Positions 1-10,939 of a stretch of 37,829 nt of DNA are shown here, in pieces. The notes beneath the pieces were generated by a model, which saw only the letters and a program-made list of their open reading frames with translations, was not told the origin of the DNA and did not search any database. This DNA is from Chloromonas sp. AAM2. Its lineage: Eukaryota; Chlorophyta; Chlorophyceae; Chlamydomonadales; Chlamydomonadaceae. Numbering within the stretch: the stretch's first letter is position 1; each line of letters opens with the position of its first letter. Position numbers and translations under genes: made by a program. The stretch covers positions 1 to 37,829 of the forward strand of contig QAXH01001719.1 of assembly GCA_004335635.1 (NCBI GenBank), given 5' to 3'.

Positions 1-1795
1 CAGCGGCAGCAAGGATTGGCTGCTCCGGGGTGTCAGACACAGCGGCAGCAAGGATTGGCTGCTGCAGGGTGTCAGACACAGCGGCAGCAGTGATTGGCTG
101 CTCCGGGCTGTTGATTGCAGCGGCAGCGGGGATTGGTTGCTCCGGGCCATCAGATACAGCGGCAGAGCAGATTGGCTGATCCAGGCTATCAGACACAGCT
201 GCAGCGGCGATTGGCTGCTCCGGGGTGTCAGACACAGCGGCAGCAAGGATTGGCTGCTCCGGGGTGTCAGACACAGCGGCAGCGGGGATTGGCTGCTGCA
301 GGGTGTCAGACACAGCGGCAGCAAGGATTGGCTGCTCCAGGGTGTCAGACACAGCGGCAGCAAGGATTGGCTGCTCCGGGCTGTCGATTGCAGCGGCAGC
401 GGGGATTAGCTGCTCCGGGCCATCAGATACAGCGGCAGCGGCAATTGGCTGCTCCAGGCTCTCAGACACGGCGGCAAACGGGATTGGTTGGTCCGGACTG
501 TCGTTTGAAGCAGCAAACACGATTGCCTGCTTTGGGCCTTCAGACACAGCGGCAGCGGGGATTGGCTGCTCCGGGCCATCAGATACTGCGGCAGCGCAGA
601 TTGGCTGATCCAGGCTATCAGACACTGCGTCCGCGGGGATTGGCTGCTCCAGGTTATCAGACACAGCGGCAGCAAGGATTGGCTGCTTTGAGCTGTCAGT
701 TGCAGCGGCAGCGGGAAATGGCTGGTCTGAGCTGCCGATTGCAGCAGCAGTGGGGATTGGCAACTCCGAGCTGTTGTTTGCAGCGACATCGGGAACTGGC
801 TGCTTCGAGCTGTTATTTGCAGCGGTTGTGGCGATTGGCTGCCTCGGGCCTTCAGTCACAACGGTAGCGCAGATGAGCTGCTCCGGGCCCTCAGTCACAG
901 CGGCAGCGCAGATGAGCTGCTCCGGGCCTTCAGTCACAGCGGCAGCGCAGATGAGCTGCTCCGGGCCTTCAGTCACAGTGGCAGCGCAGATGAGCTGCTC
1001 TGGGTCGCCAGACAAAGCGGCAGCCGGGAATGCCTGCCCCGTACAGTCAGACACGGCGGCAGCGGCTATTACCTGCTCCGTGCTGCCAGACACGGCGGCA
1101 GCGGCGATTGGCTGCTCCAGGCTATCAGACACAGCGGCAGCAAGGATTGGCTGCTTTGAGCTGTCAGTTGCAGCGGTAGCGGGAAATGGCTGGTCCGAGC
1201 TGCCAATTGCAGCAGCAGTGGGAATTGGCAACTCCGAGCTGTTGTTTGCAGCGGCATCGGGAACTGGCTGCTTCGACCTGTTATTTGCAGCGGTTGTGGC
1301 GATCGGCTGCCTCGGGCCTTCAATCACAGCGGCAGCGCAGATTCGCTGCTCTGGGTCGCCAGACAAAGCGGCAGCGGGGAATGCCTGCTGAGTACAGTCA
1401 GACACGGCGGCAGCGGCGATTACCTGCTCCGTACTGTCGGACACGGCGGCAGCAGGCATAGGCTGCTCCAGGCTATCAGACACAGCGGCAGCAAGAGTTG
1501 GCTGCTCCAGGCTATCAGACACAGCGGCAGCAAGGATTGGCTGCTCCGGGCCTTCAGACACAGCGGCAGCGGGGATTGGTTGCTCCGGGCCATCAGATAC
1601 AGCAGCAGCGCAGATTGGCTGCTCTGGGCTGCCAGACACAGCGGCAGCAGGAATTGGCTGCTTTGAGCTGTCAGTTGCAGCGGCAGCGGGAAGTGGCTGC
1701 TCCGAGCTGTCAATTGCAGCAGCAGCGGTGATTGGCTGCTCTGGGCCATCAGACACAGCGGCAACGGAGATTGCCTGCTCCAGGCTGTCAGACAT
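1..1795 (-). repeat. 39-bp coding minisatellite (13-aa repeat array, about 46 units)
   Basis: A unit of exactly 39 bases recurs from the left edge to about 1795, so every unit keeps frame. On the minus strand the frame that links to the upstream exons reads SD-S/G-P/L-EQPI-x-AAAV, with acidic, Gln and Pro positions conserved and short Ala runs between. No stop occurs in this frame across the array. The other frames stay open for long stretches only because the period is a multiple of three. A variant block (ANNSSELPIP, NNRSKQPVPD and similar) occurs twice, at about 660-870 and 1128-1338, offset by 468 bases (12 units). Confidence 0.93.
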
Positions 1796-4334
1796 GTCAA
1801 TATTATGGCTTGTTTCGTGTCTGGTTCTAGTTTTGTCGTCAGCTGTCCTCATGTCCGTGCTATCAAAAGCGTTGTTCAAGTTGGCCCGCATGCCTCTGCC
1901 CATTCCTCGCTCGCTGATGGCAAGAGGATCAGCCACGAGCTCCACGCTGCCTGCCATGTGATGCGGTGTCAGCTGCTCCTGCAGGTATCAAAAGCGACAC
2001 CTGGGGTTTATTTTGTCCGTGTACATTTATTCTTTGTTCTCATGCAAATGTGACAGTAACATGATGCTTATAGCAAGGGAACAGTCACCAGGCAAGCCAG
2101 GCAGGAATGGGATGGGTTGGTCGACAGTTTCTTGGGTGATGTCGTGTCGAGTGTTGTCAAACCATTTGGCACCTCTTCATGACCGCACAAGCGTCAGCCT
2201 GTGTGAAGCATGAGGGCAAGACCTACAAGTTCACCACGGATTGCTATGCGACAGTCTTTTCACTGAATACTGAAGTGGGTGGCACAAACCTGAGATATTG
2301 CGTCGACGCACACAGCATCAGCCCTCACTTCATCCTGCCTGTGATGGTGACAGACCTGGTAAGTTGATTTACAAGCCTGGTGACCAACACGACAGCTTTG
2401 TAGACCAGCATGCGCTAAAAAGCCAACCCAAACGCTGCCCATGCACTGACCTGGAGATTGTGCAGCCTGCAAACAAGCTCTTGGTTTTCCTCCTCCATGC
2501 AGAAGATCTCTTGCTTTTTGATGCTGGCTTGCTCCAGCAGCAGTTTTTTCTTGCTTGACACCTGAAGAATGTCACACCACAACACATGGCTGGTTCATTG
2601 AGACTAGCAGACCTGATGATGCTATGTGTGAGTTGTCAAAGGCGAACACACTCTTGTATGACATGCAAACGCAACACAACATTCACACGAGAAGTGATGA
2701 TAACAATTTGGATTTGTTGACATCAAAGTGCAACCACGCCCAGCACAACCTCTTTACGACATGCAAACGCAACACACATTTTGCAAACCATGGAAAAAAG
2801 ACGCATGCAGACTCGTGTCCACTGCTTGTCCAAGGTAGGGATTGGCATTGCGCACTGTGATACTTGGCAGCATCTTACTTGAGTCAACTTGCTCATCAGC
2901 TCCTCCTTGTCCAGCTTGAGCTGCGTGGACTGCTGTACGAGTTGCACGTCCACCTCCTGCTGCCTCTGCGTCTGCTGATGCATCTGCCTCTTCAGGCCAT
3001 CTATGGCATTCTCTGCGTCCCAGCGTAGCTGCTTCTCATAGGCTATGACCACCTTGAGACGTTCAAGCTCCTGGTTCCGGTTATTTGCATTTCGCCATTC
3101 CTTGTGCTGCGCACGAGCACAGTGGTGTGTACATCAAGTCATTAATTAGTAAAGACGCACAAGATGCACAGCAGCATTCAATTGAATCTACATTGGTTCG
3201 ACCCTCTAGGCGTCCACCCGTGTGACTCAGTGTTGACCCAGTACAGTTTACACACGAGCGTCAGTACTCCTAAGGGTTCGACAATCCAATTGAATTCCGG
3301 CATAATCAAAGCCTAAAATTCAGAATCCTGATAATCGTTTGGCATGGACTTCGGCAGTCCCGGTACTTTTCGCATGCCAATCTTGATGAAATATCCAAGA
3401 GTTGTTCCTGAGGGTCCCAGAAACAACCAAAATGGTGCGAGAGAGACGACGGAAAAACAGAGATAGCTGAAGTCATTGTCGAACCCTGGTACTCCTGTGT
3501 TAAAATTGATAGTGCATTGTATGTGTCAAAAACTTGTACTGTGCGCATTGGCCCTTGCAAGGTGCCTTGATAATCGCGCTGCCTCTCATGCCCCAGCCAA
3601 GTGATCAACCGCAATTTGCCCACAGTCGCCACACATGTAACACACAAGCGGGTTCTGCAACCCGCACTCCTCGCTGCCTGATAGCTAGCATGACTGCGGA
3701 GTTTGCGATCATTTGGTGACCTGATCAAAAACTGACGCACCTGGATTTCCTTGTTACAGCGGATTAAGGCCTCCAACTCTCTCTGTTTCTGCTGCAAAGA
3801 GCGCAGAGCATCCAGCTCCTCCTGAGCCGCTGCAACATACTGTGCATTGTAGGTCTTGGCGTTGTCTGCCCCTGACATGCCTGCGTTCGGCACGTGATGC
3901 TGGTGACTGCCAGGGGTCTTGTTGAACGGCTTCACAATGGGCCTTGGAGCGCGGCCGGGAGGCATGGGTACCTGAGGGTGCACTTGCAGCGGCGACAACG
4001 GTGGACGGCTGGGCCCGGGATGATTGGCTGTCATCATGGGCGCAGGAGCCACGGAGCTTCTGAGGTACACAAAAGGAGAGGCAGCTGTCCTGGGCCCCTG
4101 TGTCTCATGACGATTGAGCGCTGGTGCAGGGTTCAATGGAGCTGCCTGAGCAGGGTGGTTCCGTGAGAATGCCGAAGCGTTAGAGGGAGCAGGGCCCTTG
4201 GCATGCGTGAACCGGGTTACGTGGGCCGAACCATACTCCCCAAGCCCCTCCTTGACGAATGATCTGGCAGGCTGCTGTAGGTTACTGATGGAATTGGGAG
4301 CAAAGGATACGACCGGCTTTTTTGAACTGGACAT
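1..4334 (-). CDS. Coiled-coil protein with about 46 tandem 13-residue repeats (partial, runs off left edge)
   Basis: Family not recognised. Proposed exons, in transcription order, are 4334-3741, 3106-2879, 2561-2451, 2355-2290 and 1978 to beyond 1. Every junction is phase 0 with AG acceptors, and donors such as GTGCGT (3740), GTAAGA (2878) and GTCAGT (2450). Exon 1 (198 codons, starting MSSSKKPVVSFAPN) is Pro/Ser/Ala-rich and looks disordered, ending in a helical EELDALRSLQQKQRELEAL segment. Exon 2 (76 codons) and exon 3 (37 codons) are charged coiled coil, for example QELERLKVVIAYEKQLRWD and KKKLLLEQASIKKQEIF. The 66-base fourth exon is the least certain. The last exon has no stop from 1987 down to position 1; after a linker of about 60 residues it becomes a 13-residue repeat with consensus SD-S/G-P/L-EQPI-x-AAAV. 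At least 992 residues lie in the window. The coiled coil suggests a scaffold or cytoskeletal role, but that is inference only. Confidence 0.72.
3177..3297. repeat. Imperfect inverted repeat, MITE-like, in intron 1 of the left gene
   Basis: The left end carries ATTCAATTG followed shortly by GTTCGACCCTCTAGG. The right end, read on the minus strand, carries ATTCAATTG followed by GTCGAACCCTTAGG. The arms are about 25-35 bases with small gaps and enclose about 60 unrelated bases. A further partial match (GTCGAACCCTGGTACTCC) lies at about 3479-3496 in the same intron. Size and symmetry fit a short non-autonomous DNA transposon remnant. I could not define a target-site duplication. Confidence 0.35.
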
Positions 4335-5550
4335 GACAGCACGCAGCGCAGCAGCGAGTGTGCGTTCGACAAACCCTGAAAATGATCAAGAGCCAGTCTC
4401 GGACAGTCTATATGCAGCGTTGACGCTGAACTGGAACCATTGCGTGAAACCATAGTTGCTTAAGTACCTGTTAAACAGGCCTTTTGAACAGGCACGTGCC
4501 AGATTGCGATGCCGCAACATGCGGCACTTCACAAGTTTGAAAAAGCCCGCATCTAGATCGCAGACTGGTTTGTTGACAGACTGGTGGAAACACGCCTTAG
4601 CAGGGCAGACAACTCCCACATTGCATCGTCAGAGGTTAGCCCTGGACAGGAAGAGCGTCCTGAACGTGCAGATCTGACAGACGACTTATGATGTGGGACG
4701 GTGGACGCTCTTTGAAACCCCTGTTCAGAGACTACGCGTATGTGGTGCGCTGATGCAATGGATACATGCCACAGATGAACGACAGTATCCTTTCAACATC
4801 TCTCCTTCACCACCATTTTTTTGCCTCAGAAGGGAAAACTCATCAGCGTAGTCAACGTGGCTAGACCCCACGCACAAACTAGACCAGATCCTGTGAGGAA
4901 CAGATACCGAGGAAAGGAGGTATGGCAATGAATATGTTCACAAGCCAGCGTAAGGCAGAATAAATCAGCCTGGATAGGCCCACTACGCACTCCGACCAGT
5001 CTCAGACTTGAGCAGCTTGTAAGCTGCCAGCCAACTCTCCTGAATATGACTCAGAAAAGATGCATTCCTTGCGCCTTCATGCACGGCGTTGCAGGCAGCG
5101 GGGTTCACATGTTTGTATTTGCGCCCTGGTCCATTTAAAACGAGGAACAGAGATGGTGGCTGTTATGGTTGCGCCAATGATCAAACTGGTGTCACAGAAT
5201 TGCTTTTTTTTTCAATTAGCAATCAGGATGTTAGTGTTGCCCGTCAAAGTCATCGCCTCTTGCCATTTTGCGATTTTCTGCCAAATTGCCAAACTGACCA
5301 TGACCTGAGTTGGCAGCATGCGGACCAGCATACGCAAACAGATACGATGGCTAAACACACCCGACAGCCTGGCTCAACCATCTCATGCACATGCGGGCCA
5401 TGTCAACGTGGCAGCAGAGCATCACTTCCATGACAGCCAGCCATGCCTAGCCCAAACAACATTCCTACGGCACAGAGCTGTGGGACGTCTGCGCGCGCAA
5501 CACACGAGTTTGCTCAAGAGAGTGAAGCAGCCGGAACACGTGGTGGCGAC
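4335..5550. other. Intergenic region upstream of the left gene
   Basis: These 1.2 kb separate the start codon of the left coiled-coil gene from the probable 3' end of the TIN1-like gene, both on the minus strand. Short open frames occur on both strands, but none has coding character, recognisable motifs or matching splice sites. It presumably holds the promoter and 5' UTR of the left gene. I see no convincing TATA box or other named element. Confidence 0.5.
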
Positions 5551-5555
5551 TTACA
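5551..5555 (-). terminator. Putative TGTAA polyadenylation signal of the TIN1-like gene
   Basis: The forward sequence TTACA reads TGTAA on the minus strand, the usual chlorophyte polyadenylation signal. It lies about 485 bases past the TGA at 6040 and would give a 3' UTR of roughly 0.5 kb. The five-base motif alone is weak; its position is what supports it. Confidence 0.45.
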
Positions 5556-5655
5556 TTACCGACTTTTAAGGTACTGGCTGGGTGTCCCAGAAGTGGCAGT
5601 GCTCCGTCTACCAATACAGCAGGACACAAGAACAGTCACCACAGGAACCTGTCAA

Positions 5656-5676
5656 ATTGTCCGAGAACTGGCAATC
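5656..5676 (-). repeat. Copy of a dispersed 21-base repeat, TIN1-like 3' UTR
   Basis: On the minus strand it reads ATTGCCAGTTCTCGGACAAT preceded by G, matching the copies at 32157-32177 and 37370-37390 at about 18-19 of 21 positions. On the plus strand the following bases ATCTTTTTC also resemble ATATTTTTC beside the 32157 copy, so the shared element is longer than the core. Confidence 0.5.
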
Positions 5677-6039
5677 ATCTTTTTCGGCATGCAAATGGAT
5701 CATGGCTCAATTCATCAGTTGCCATGCAGACAACTGTGTGAGGGCGCCATTCTGGCATGGCGTGACAAGGTGTACCCTGTCTGCATCGGTTTGACTACCA
5801 GGCAGCAGATGGTGCAACCTACGAGCACTACATCAGTTGGGCCGGCACAACTGGGGAAAAAATGACAAAACTTCTAGCTTGTTGCCCGCTGGTACGGGCA
5901 CAAAGTCAACCTTCAAAAGGAATTCGCTGCAGCGGCGGGCAACCTATCTTCGGCCAATCACCATCATGGTCGTGTCAAACCCAAAACTGACACAACTGCC
6001 TTCAGGTAGGCAACCATGTCAACCATGACTGGAGACAAG

Positions 6040-9000
6040 TCATTCTGCATCCTGTCGTGCAATACCCAAGTCTTGATGATCGTAACCAATGGCAGGCGGG
6101 TGGGTGTCGTTCCCGAGCCCGTGCAACATGGCGTACGCAGTCCCCTGCGACATGGAAAGGGTAGACCCAAACGCCTGCTTGAGTTTCACCGACACAGGCA
6201 CATACACAAAGTCTTGCGGCCCCACTGCAGTGCCAGCCTTGGTGCCTTTCCCTTCCTTTTCCTTCACTGAAACCACCACATCAAATATCAGTAACTGCTG
6301 ATCATCTTCCATGCCTAAGTCTTCATAGGCTTGTTGCATGGGCTCTGGCATGGTCTGCTTGGCCGCTCGAGACCTCACTTCCATCTCAAATGCCATGAGG
6401 CGGGTGCCTGTGATCTCGCTCTTGGTCAGCTTCATCTGGATGCCTTGATGGTGCACCTACACACGGCAGTGAGCAGCATGACATGGCAACATTACAGTCA
6501 CCAGAAGCGGACGACAAACGGTTCTGCGCATGCCCTATGAGTTTGCCACAAGGCTGCAGGAACAAACTCGATCGATGTGCCGATTCATCAGTTCAAAACC
6601 AAACCATCCGTGCAAAAAGGGGCCAGCTGTGGTGTGGCGAACCTGACAGGCAAGTGGTAGCAATCGCAGTCCGCCATAGCTTGGCAGCCCAGCCACTGCT
6701 TCATTTACAGGTAGCTGAATGCAAGAAAGTCACAAAATCGGTAGTAAGCAGTTAATCTTGCAGAGAACAGATGCAACTTGAGTCTTAGAGACACAACACT
6801 AAAGCGAACTTGGGCAAGTCGCACACCTGCAGCGTGAGAGACAGCTCCCAACCATACCTTTGCCAGGTCGAACGGGTGCGCCGCCAGCACTGATCTGAGC
6901 AGCGCCTCCAAAGGCACCAGGGAGGACAGGTCCACGTGCGGCAGCGGCCAGGCCCACGGGCGCGCCAGGGCGGAGGAGCGCTCAAGCACGTCACTGACAC
7001 CGGACGACACTGTCAGCTCACCCTGAAGCAGCAAGCGAAATGCCTTACATGTGTTATAGGTTTTTATTTGGTTACTTTGGTTGGCTGCTGAGGAAGTATG
7101 CACGAACACCACCAGGGCATTGCCGCTCCTGTAATCAAATCCCCAGCAGCTGTGATCAACCAGTCACTTGACAGTTACCAAACAGTTAGGCAGGAGTTAC
7201 CGCACTTGCCTGCCTGAGTGTCAGCTCGACGCCGCCCTCCCTGTCCCGCTTGACCTTGAGCCGGGGTGCGGGCGCGCGAGGCACGTCGCCACTGCCTGCC
7301 ACCACCAGGCCGAGTGACGGGTCAGCGGGGCCCACCTCCAGGCTGAGGAGGGGCAGGGAGGAGTTCAGGGCCAGGGAACGAAGCTGATCGGCCAGGTAGT
7401 GAATGCCTGAAATGCAATCACAGTTGCCACAGCTGGGAGGTAGCCCTTGGGTGATGTGCAAAAACTCGTGTATGAGCGACTGCCAGGACAGGGGCAGGTA
7501 TGCTTCAGCTGCAGCGCCGTAGCCCCTCCAGCTATCACTCTGTATCGTACCACAAGTGGAACAGAAGATGGCGCAAGCATGAACCGATGAAACATCTGAG
7601 CGAGTAGCATGCCTCTTTTGGCCATGAGTTGGAGAAAATCTGCTCAACGCGTTGAGAAACGTGGTTGCACCCGCCTGCCAGTCTGGCCTGCTAGTCTCAC
7701 CCTCCCTACCTGGTGCCTTGTCAAAGCCGTCACCGGGTTCCTGCAGCTTGGCTGTGGCATAGGCCTCGGCCAGGAAGCCCACAGGCAGCCTGGGCAGGTC
7801 CAGGGGACGCCTGAAGCACAGCAGTGTCATGCATACACACTGTCAATCACCTTATGCCTCCTGTTCGCTACACCTACACAGTCACATTTTGTTTTTGCCT
7901 GTACTGAACATTGAGCATCATCTGTCCTCTACATGGCGCCCTGTCTGTTTTGTTGTGTGACAACTGGTCGCCTGCAGCGTCGCCTGTTCCTGGGCGCACG
8001 CCTACTCCAGCTTGTTGCTGTTCCTGTAATGAACAGACAGTGGGCATTGTCTGATCCTACGGCGCCCGGGGCTCTCCTGTGTTGCCTGTTGCTAACCCTA
8101 AACGCCCTGAGCTAAGTCTCACATATTGTCCCCTTATACTGTGATCCGCCATGACCCATGGGCGCTGGAAGAACCTGCTGTGACACCATCAGCATACTGC
8201 TGAGGATATGTCAAAAAGTAATCTGTCGGTCAGCCTTGGTTGGCATCAGGGGTTTGTTGCAAATTATGAAGGAGCAACTCTCAAGACACAGCTGCCCCAC
8301 CTGAGCTGTATGCTGCGCATGCCCGAGACCTTGACTGTCACGCCCGCAGCCAGCCTGATGCGCCTCACAGGGCCCATGTCAACCGCATGAGGGGTGAAGA
8401 ACGCAACGGGCGTGGAGCCACCTGCAAAATTTACAGGCAACCTGACATGTCATAAGTGATCAACCAACAGTACTTGACCAGCGGAAAACCTTGTTGCACA
8501 TTTACTCAACAGATCATTTGCTGGGCTGTTCCAGTAGTCAAGGTAGCAGCCACACGCATGCTGCTTGTTTTGTACCGTTCTGCCGTTCCGTTCTTTGCTG
8601 TGACGAACAACGAAACACTCCAGGGCTGAAGACTAACAGTGAAGTACAAGTACACAGTACAATCGGATTCCATCACGGCGGAGTTGATCATCATTGCATG
8701 GCAACAAACCACATTGACGTACTCGAAATACCGTGCAATCACCAGTTAGCATGGCAAGTCCAGTATTCCAAGCATCCAGCGGTTTTCAAACTCACCAATG
8801 CATCCACCCACCTGCCAAGATGAGTTCCAGCGGTCCGCTGAGGCTGACATCGGGTAGGGTCAGGCGCTGGGAAGAGCCCAAGGCGCCCTGCGACTGCCAG
8901 TGCTGCCTCACTAGCCCCGAGGATACACGGTCCTCCTCACCCTCCTCAGAAACCGAGCCACCCTGCCCCGCCTGCAGGCGTGCGTGTGCGCATGTGTTCG

Positions 9001-10239
9001 CATCAACCCATCAGTGGAACAGAACCATAAGCCTTTCCCACAAGTGTGGCCACAACAACAAGGCGCCTGAAGCAAGCGTCAGTTTCTGTCGCAACTTGCC
9101 AAGTTCCTGAGGCCAGTGCCTGTCGCCACGTGGTTGAGCAAGTTGTGTTTTTTCATCAGCATCATTTACCAGATAAGTTGCGCACAAACAATGGGTCCTT
9201 TTGCAACCGGTAAAAAAAAGGGACAGCAAGTGCACGTTGTATTTGAATCAAGTTGCCAAGCCACAAGCCAGTTGGAACTCTGCTTGGCACGGCAATGCAA
9301 CAGAGCTTTCACAACGTGCATGCTCACAGGCCAGCAGAAGCTGGTATGCAATGTGGACTGAGTTCCGTCTCTGCTCCAGTTTTCCCTGAACACAAGATAG
9401 CAAAGAACTAGGCCTGGGCTAACAGTCTCTCACCGGCAAGGCTTCCTGTGCTTCCCTGTCCTTCGAGTACTTGTGGCTGAGCTCTTGCTCACTGCCTAGC
9501 ATCACCTCGTACTGGATACCATCAATGCTCAGCCCGATCTGATGCTGCCTGCCGTGGTAAACCTGTGCAGTGCAACAAGATTGGCAGCGCGGCCATGGTT
9601 GGCAGAGCAGCAGGTGGAAGCTTAACTCTGGCCGTGGTCAGTTCAAACAATGATTTGTGTGCTTGCTTCCATAACCCTTTATCCGCTCAACCATGAGGCT
9701 GAACCACGACTGACAGCAACAACCTAGCTGAGAGCCCTTGCCATGTATGTGGCAGCACGAGTATAATGCTGCGTGTGGTTGCGTGCTTACCTGAAGGGTG
9801 TCTAACGGAACTTCTCTCAAGGAGAGCTGTGCTCCGGACTGAAGCCGCACAGCTTGTACAGCTGCTTCCGCTGCCTTGTACACCGCTGCACGCGTATCAC
9901 ACCATGCGTGAAAACATGAGGCTGCACGTCCATCGTCACAGGTGCCATCTATGACATGTCCAAAGGTGTAGTGCATGTGCTGGCAAAGTGCTGGGAAGCT
10001 CCACAAAGCGTAATTGATCATTTATTGTGCACCATACTGGCTCCCACGGCCAAGCTGCCGGCTGTGCTGCGGACAGTTTGCGGTCCGTGTGGTGTCTTCT
10101 GAGTACCTTCCTCATCGGATACCCGGGGCCCACCTTGCTCCCATGCGACTGATGATTGTTCTCCAAGCAAGGGTAGGCCTTGTATGTGGTTGATTACAAG
10201 CGCTCCGAAGACCACAAACAACGTGCGCAAGGGTTGCAT
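6040..10239 (-). CDS. TIN1: TIN1-like (tunicamycin-induced 1 family) secretory/ER protein
   Basis: Proposed exons are 10239-10134, 9885-9791, 9562-9434, 8971-8812, 8421-8301, 7810-7710, 7406-7210, 7022-6858 and 6456-6040 (TGA). Phases agree at all eight junctions, giving about 500 residues. The first exon encodes MQPLRTLFVVFGALVINHIQ, a typical signal peptide. The core follows the order I know from the plant TIN1 family (Arabidopsis At5g64510): LTLPDVSLSGPLELIL, then PHAVDMGPVRRIRLAAGVTV, IQLRRPLDLPRLP, LPLLSLEVGP, PRLKVKRDREGGVEL and a WPLPHVDLSSLVPLEALL block. Arabidopsis TIN1 is an ER-stress-induced, plant-specific protein of unknown biochemistry. The intron at 7209-7023 starts with GC. 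The exon 1 donor is uncertain: 10133, 10106 and 10037 all keep phase. The exon ending at 7710 could instead end 28 bases earlier. The family call rests on remembered motif order, not on a search. Confidence 0.72.
7023..7209 (-). other. GC-AG intron in the TIN1-like gene
   Basis: Reading the minus strand, the exon ends CTCAGGCAG and the intron begins GCAAGTGCGG, the classic GC-donor consensus (AG|GCAAGT). It ends CTGCTTCAG before GGTGAGCTG. The junction is phase 0 and joins LTLRQ to GELTVSS. No GT donor nearby keeps the frame as well. Confidence 0.7.
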
Positions 10240-10939
10240 AGGGTGTAGATTTGCTTGATCGGGCGTGACGTGCTTGCTCTACGTACAGGAAGAGACTAGT
10301 AAGGTGAATGCAATTACCAATGCTCTTAGTTTTTTCTTGGAAGGAGATCAGTTGGCCCGGCATGTCCAACCGTTGGAAACGCCTAATGTCAAATGTCAGA
10401 ATACAGCTCAGCAAGCCTGCCCTGTTGCCCATCACGGTCGGCTACCGTTAATATGGCTATGTCAGCATCCAGATTGCCCTAACTGGCAGCGGACGACCTC
10501 CCACACGAGTTCACGGGACAGGCAGGCAGACCAGGGCCTGCCCCAGTGGCCCTCGGGACCTCCGTCTAGCGAGTTGACGTGTTGTCATCTATGATTCATG
10601 TATGAGTCACTGCCTTTGTGACAGGCGCCAACCCACAACATTCAAAATATTTTGATCCACAGCTCACCTGGCAGTTGCACTCTGGATGCTCAGCCCGCCA
10701 TCATACTCCTGCTGAAGGAGAAGCTATGTTGTGGACCTTGAGCACACCGGTGAGGATGGACAAACAAGCAGTCAAGCTGCTACCCTTGGAAAAGACGCAT
10801 CATGCACAACGTCGGGAGCTCTGTCATGCACAGGGTTCAGTTCGCATCTTGTTGGCCCTCAGCATGCGCAATCCCCATTGTTGTTGGTCCGTGTACTGCA
10901 GGGCATGGCGTGAGGCTTGCTGCTTTCACTCCTCCAACC
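10240..10939. promoter_or_regulatory. Shared divergent promoter region of the TIN1-like and ATAD5-like genes
   Basis: Start codons at 10239 (minus) and 10940 (plus) face away from each other across 700 bases. This stretch must hold both 5' UTRs and both core promoters. A plus-strand frame is open from an ATG at 10802 into the ATAD5 frame, so the 5' UTR may be partly in frame. I cannot point to a TATA box, an ER-stress element or an E2F-type site with confidence. Confidence 0.45.

Noticed and set aside
1..1795. CRISPR array
   Set aside because: The 39-base units abut with no unique spacers, translate as a protein repeat and lie in an intron-bearing gene.
115..1961. Long plus-strand and alternative minus-strand frames across the left repeat
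   Set aside because: They arise because the repeat period (39) is a multiple of three. Each is interrupted by stops, while one minus-strand frame is stop-free and joins upstream exons in phase.
5443..5865. 140-codon plus-strand frame in the TIN1-like 3' flank
   Set aside because: No recognisable domain or splice partners, and it overlaps the expected 3' UTR and a dispersed repeat copy.
8091..8105. Telomere-type CCCTAAA
   Set aside because: A single copy within an intron, as expected by chance.
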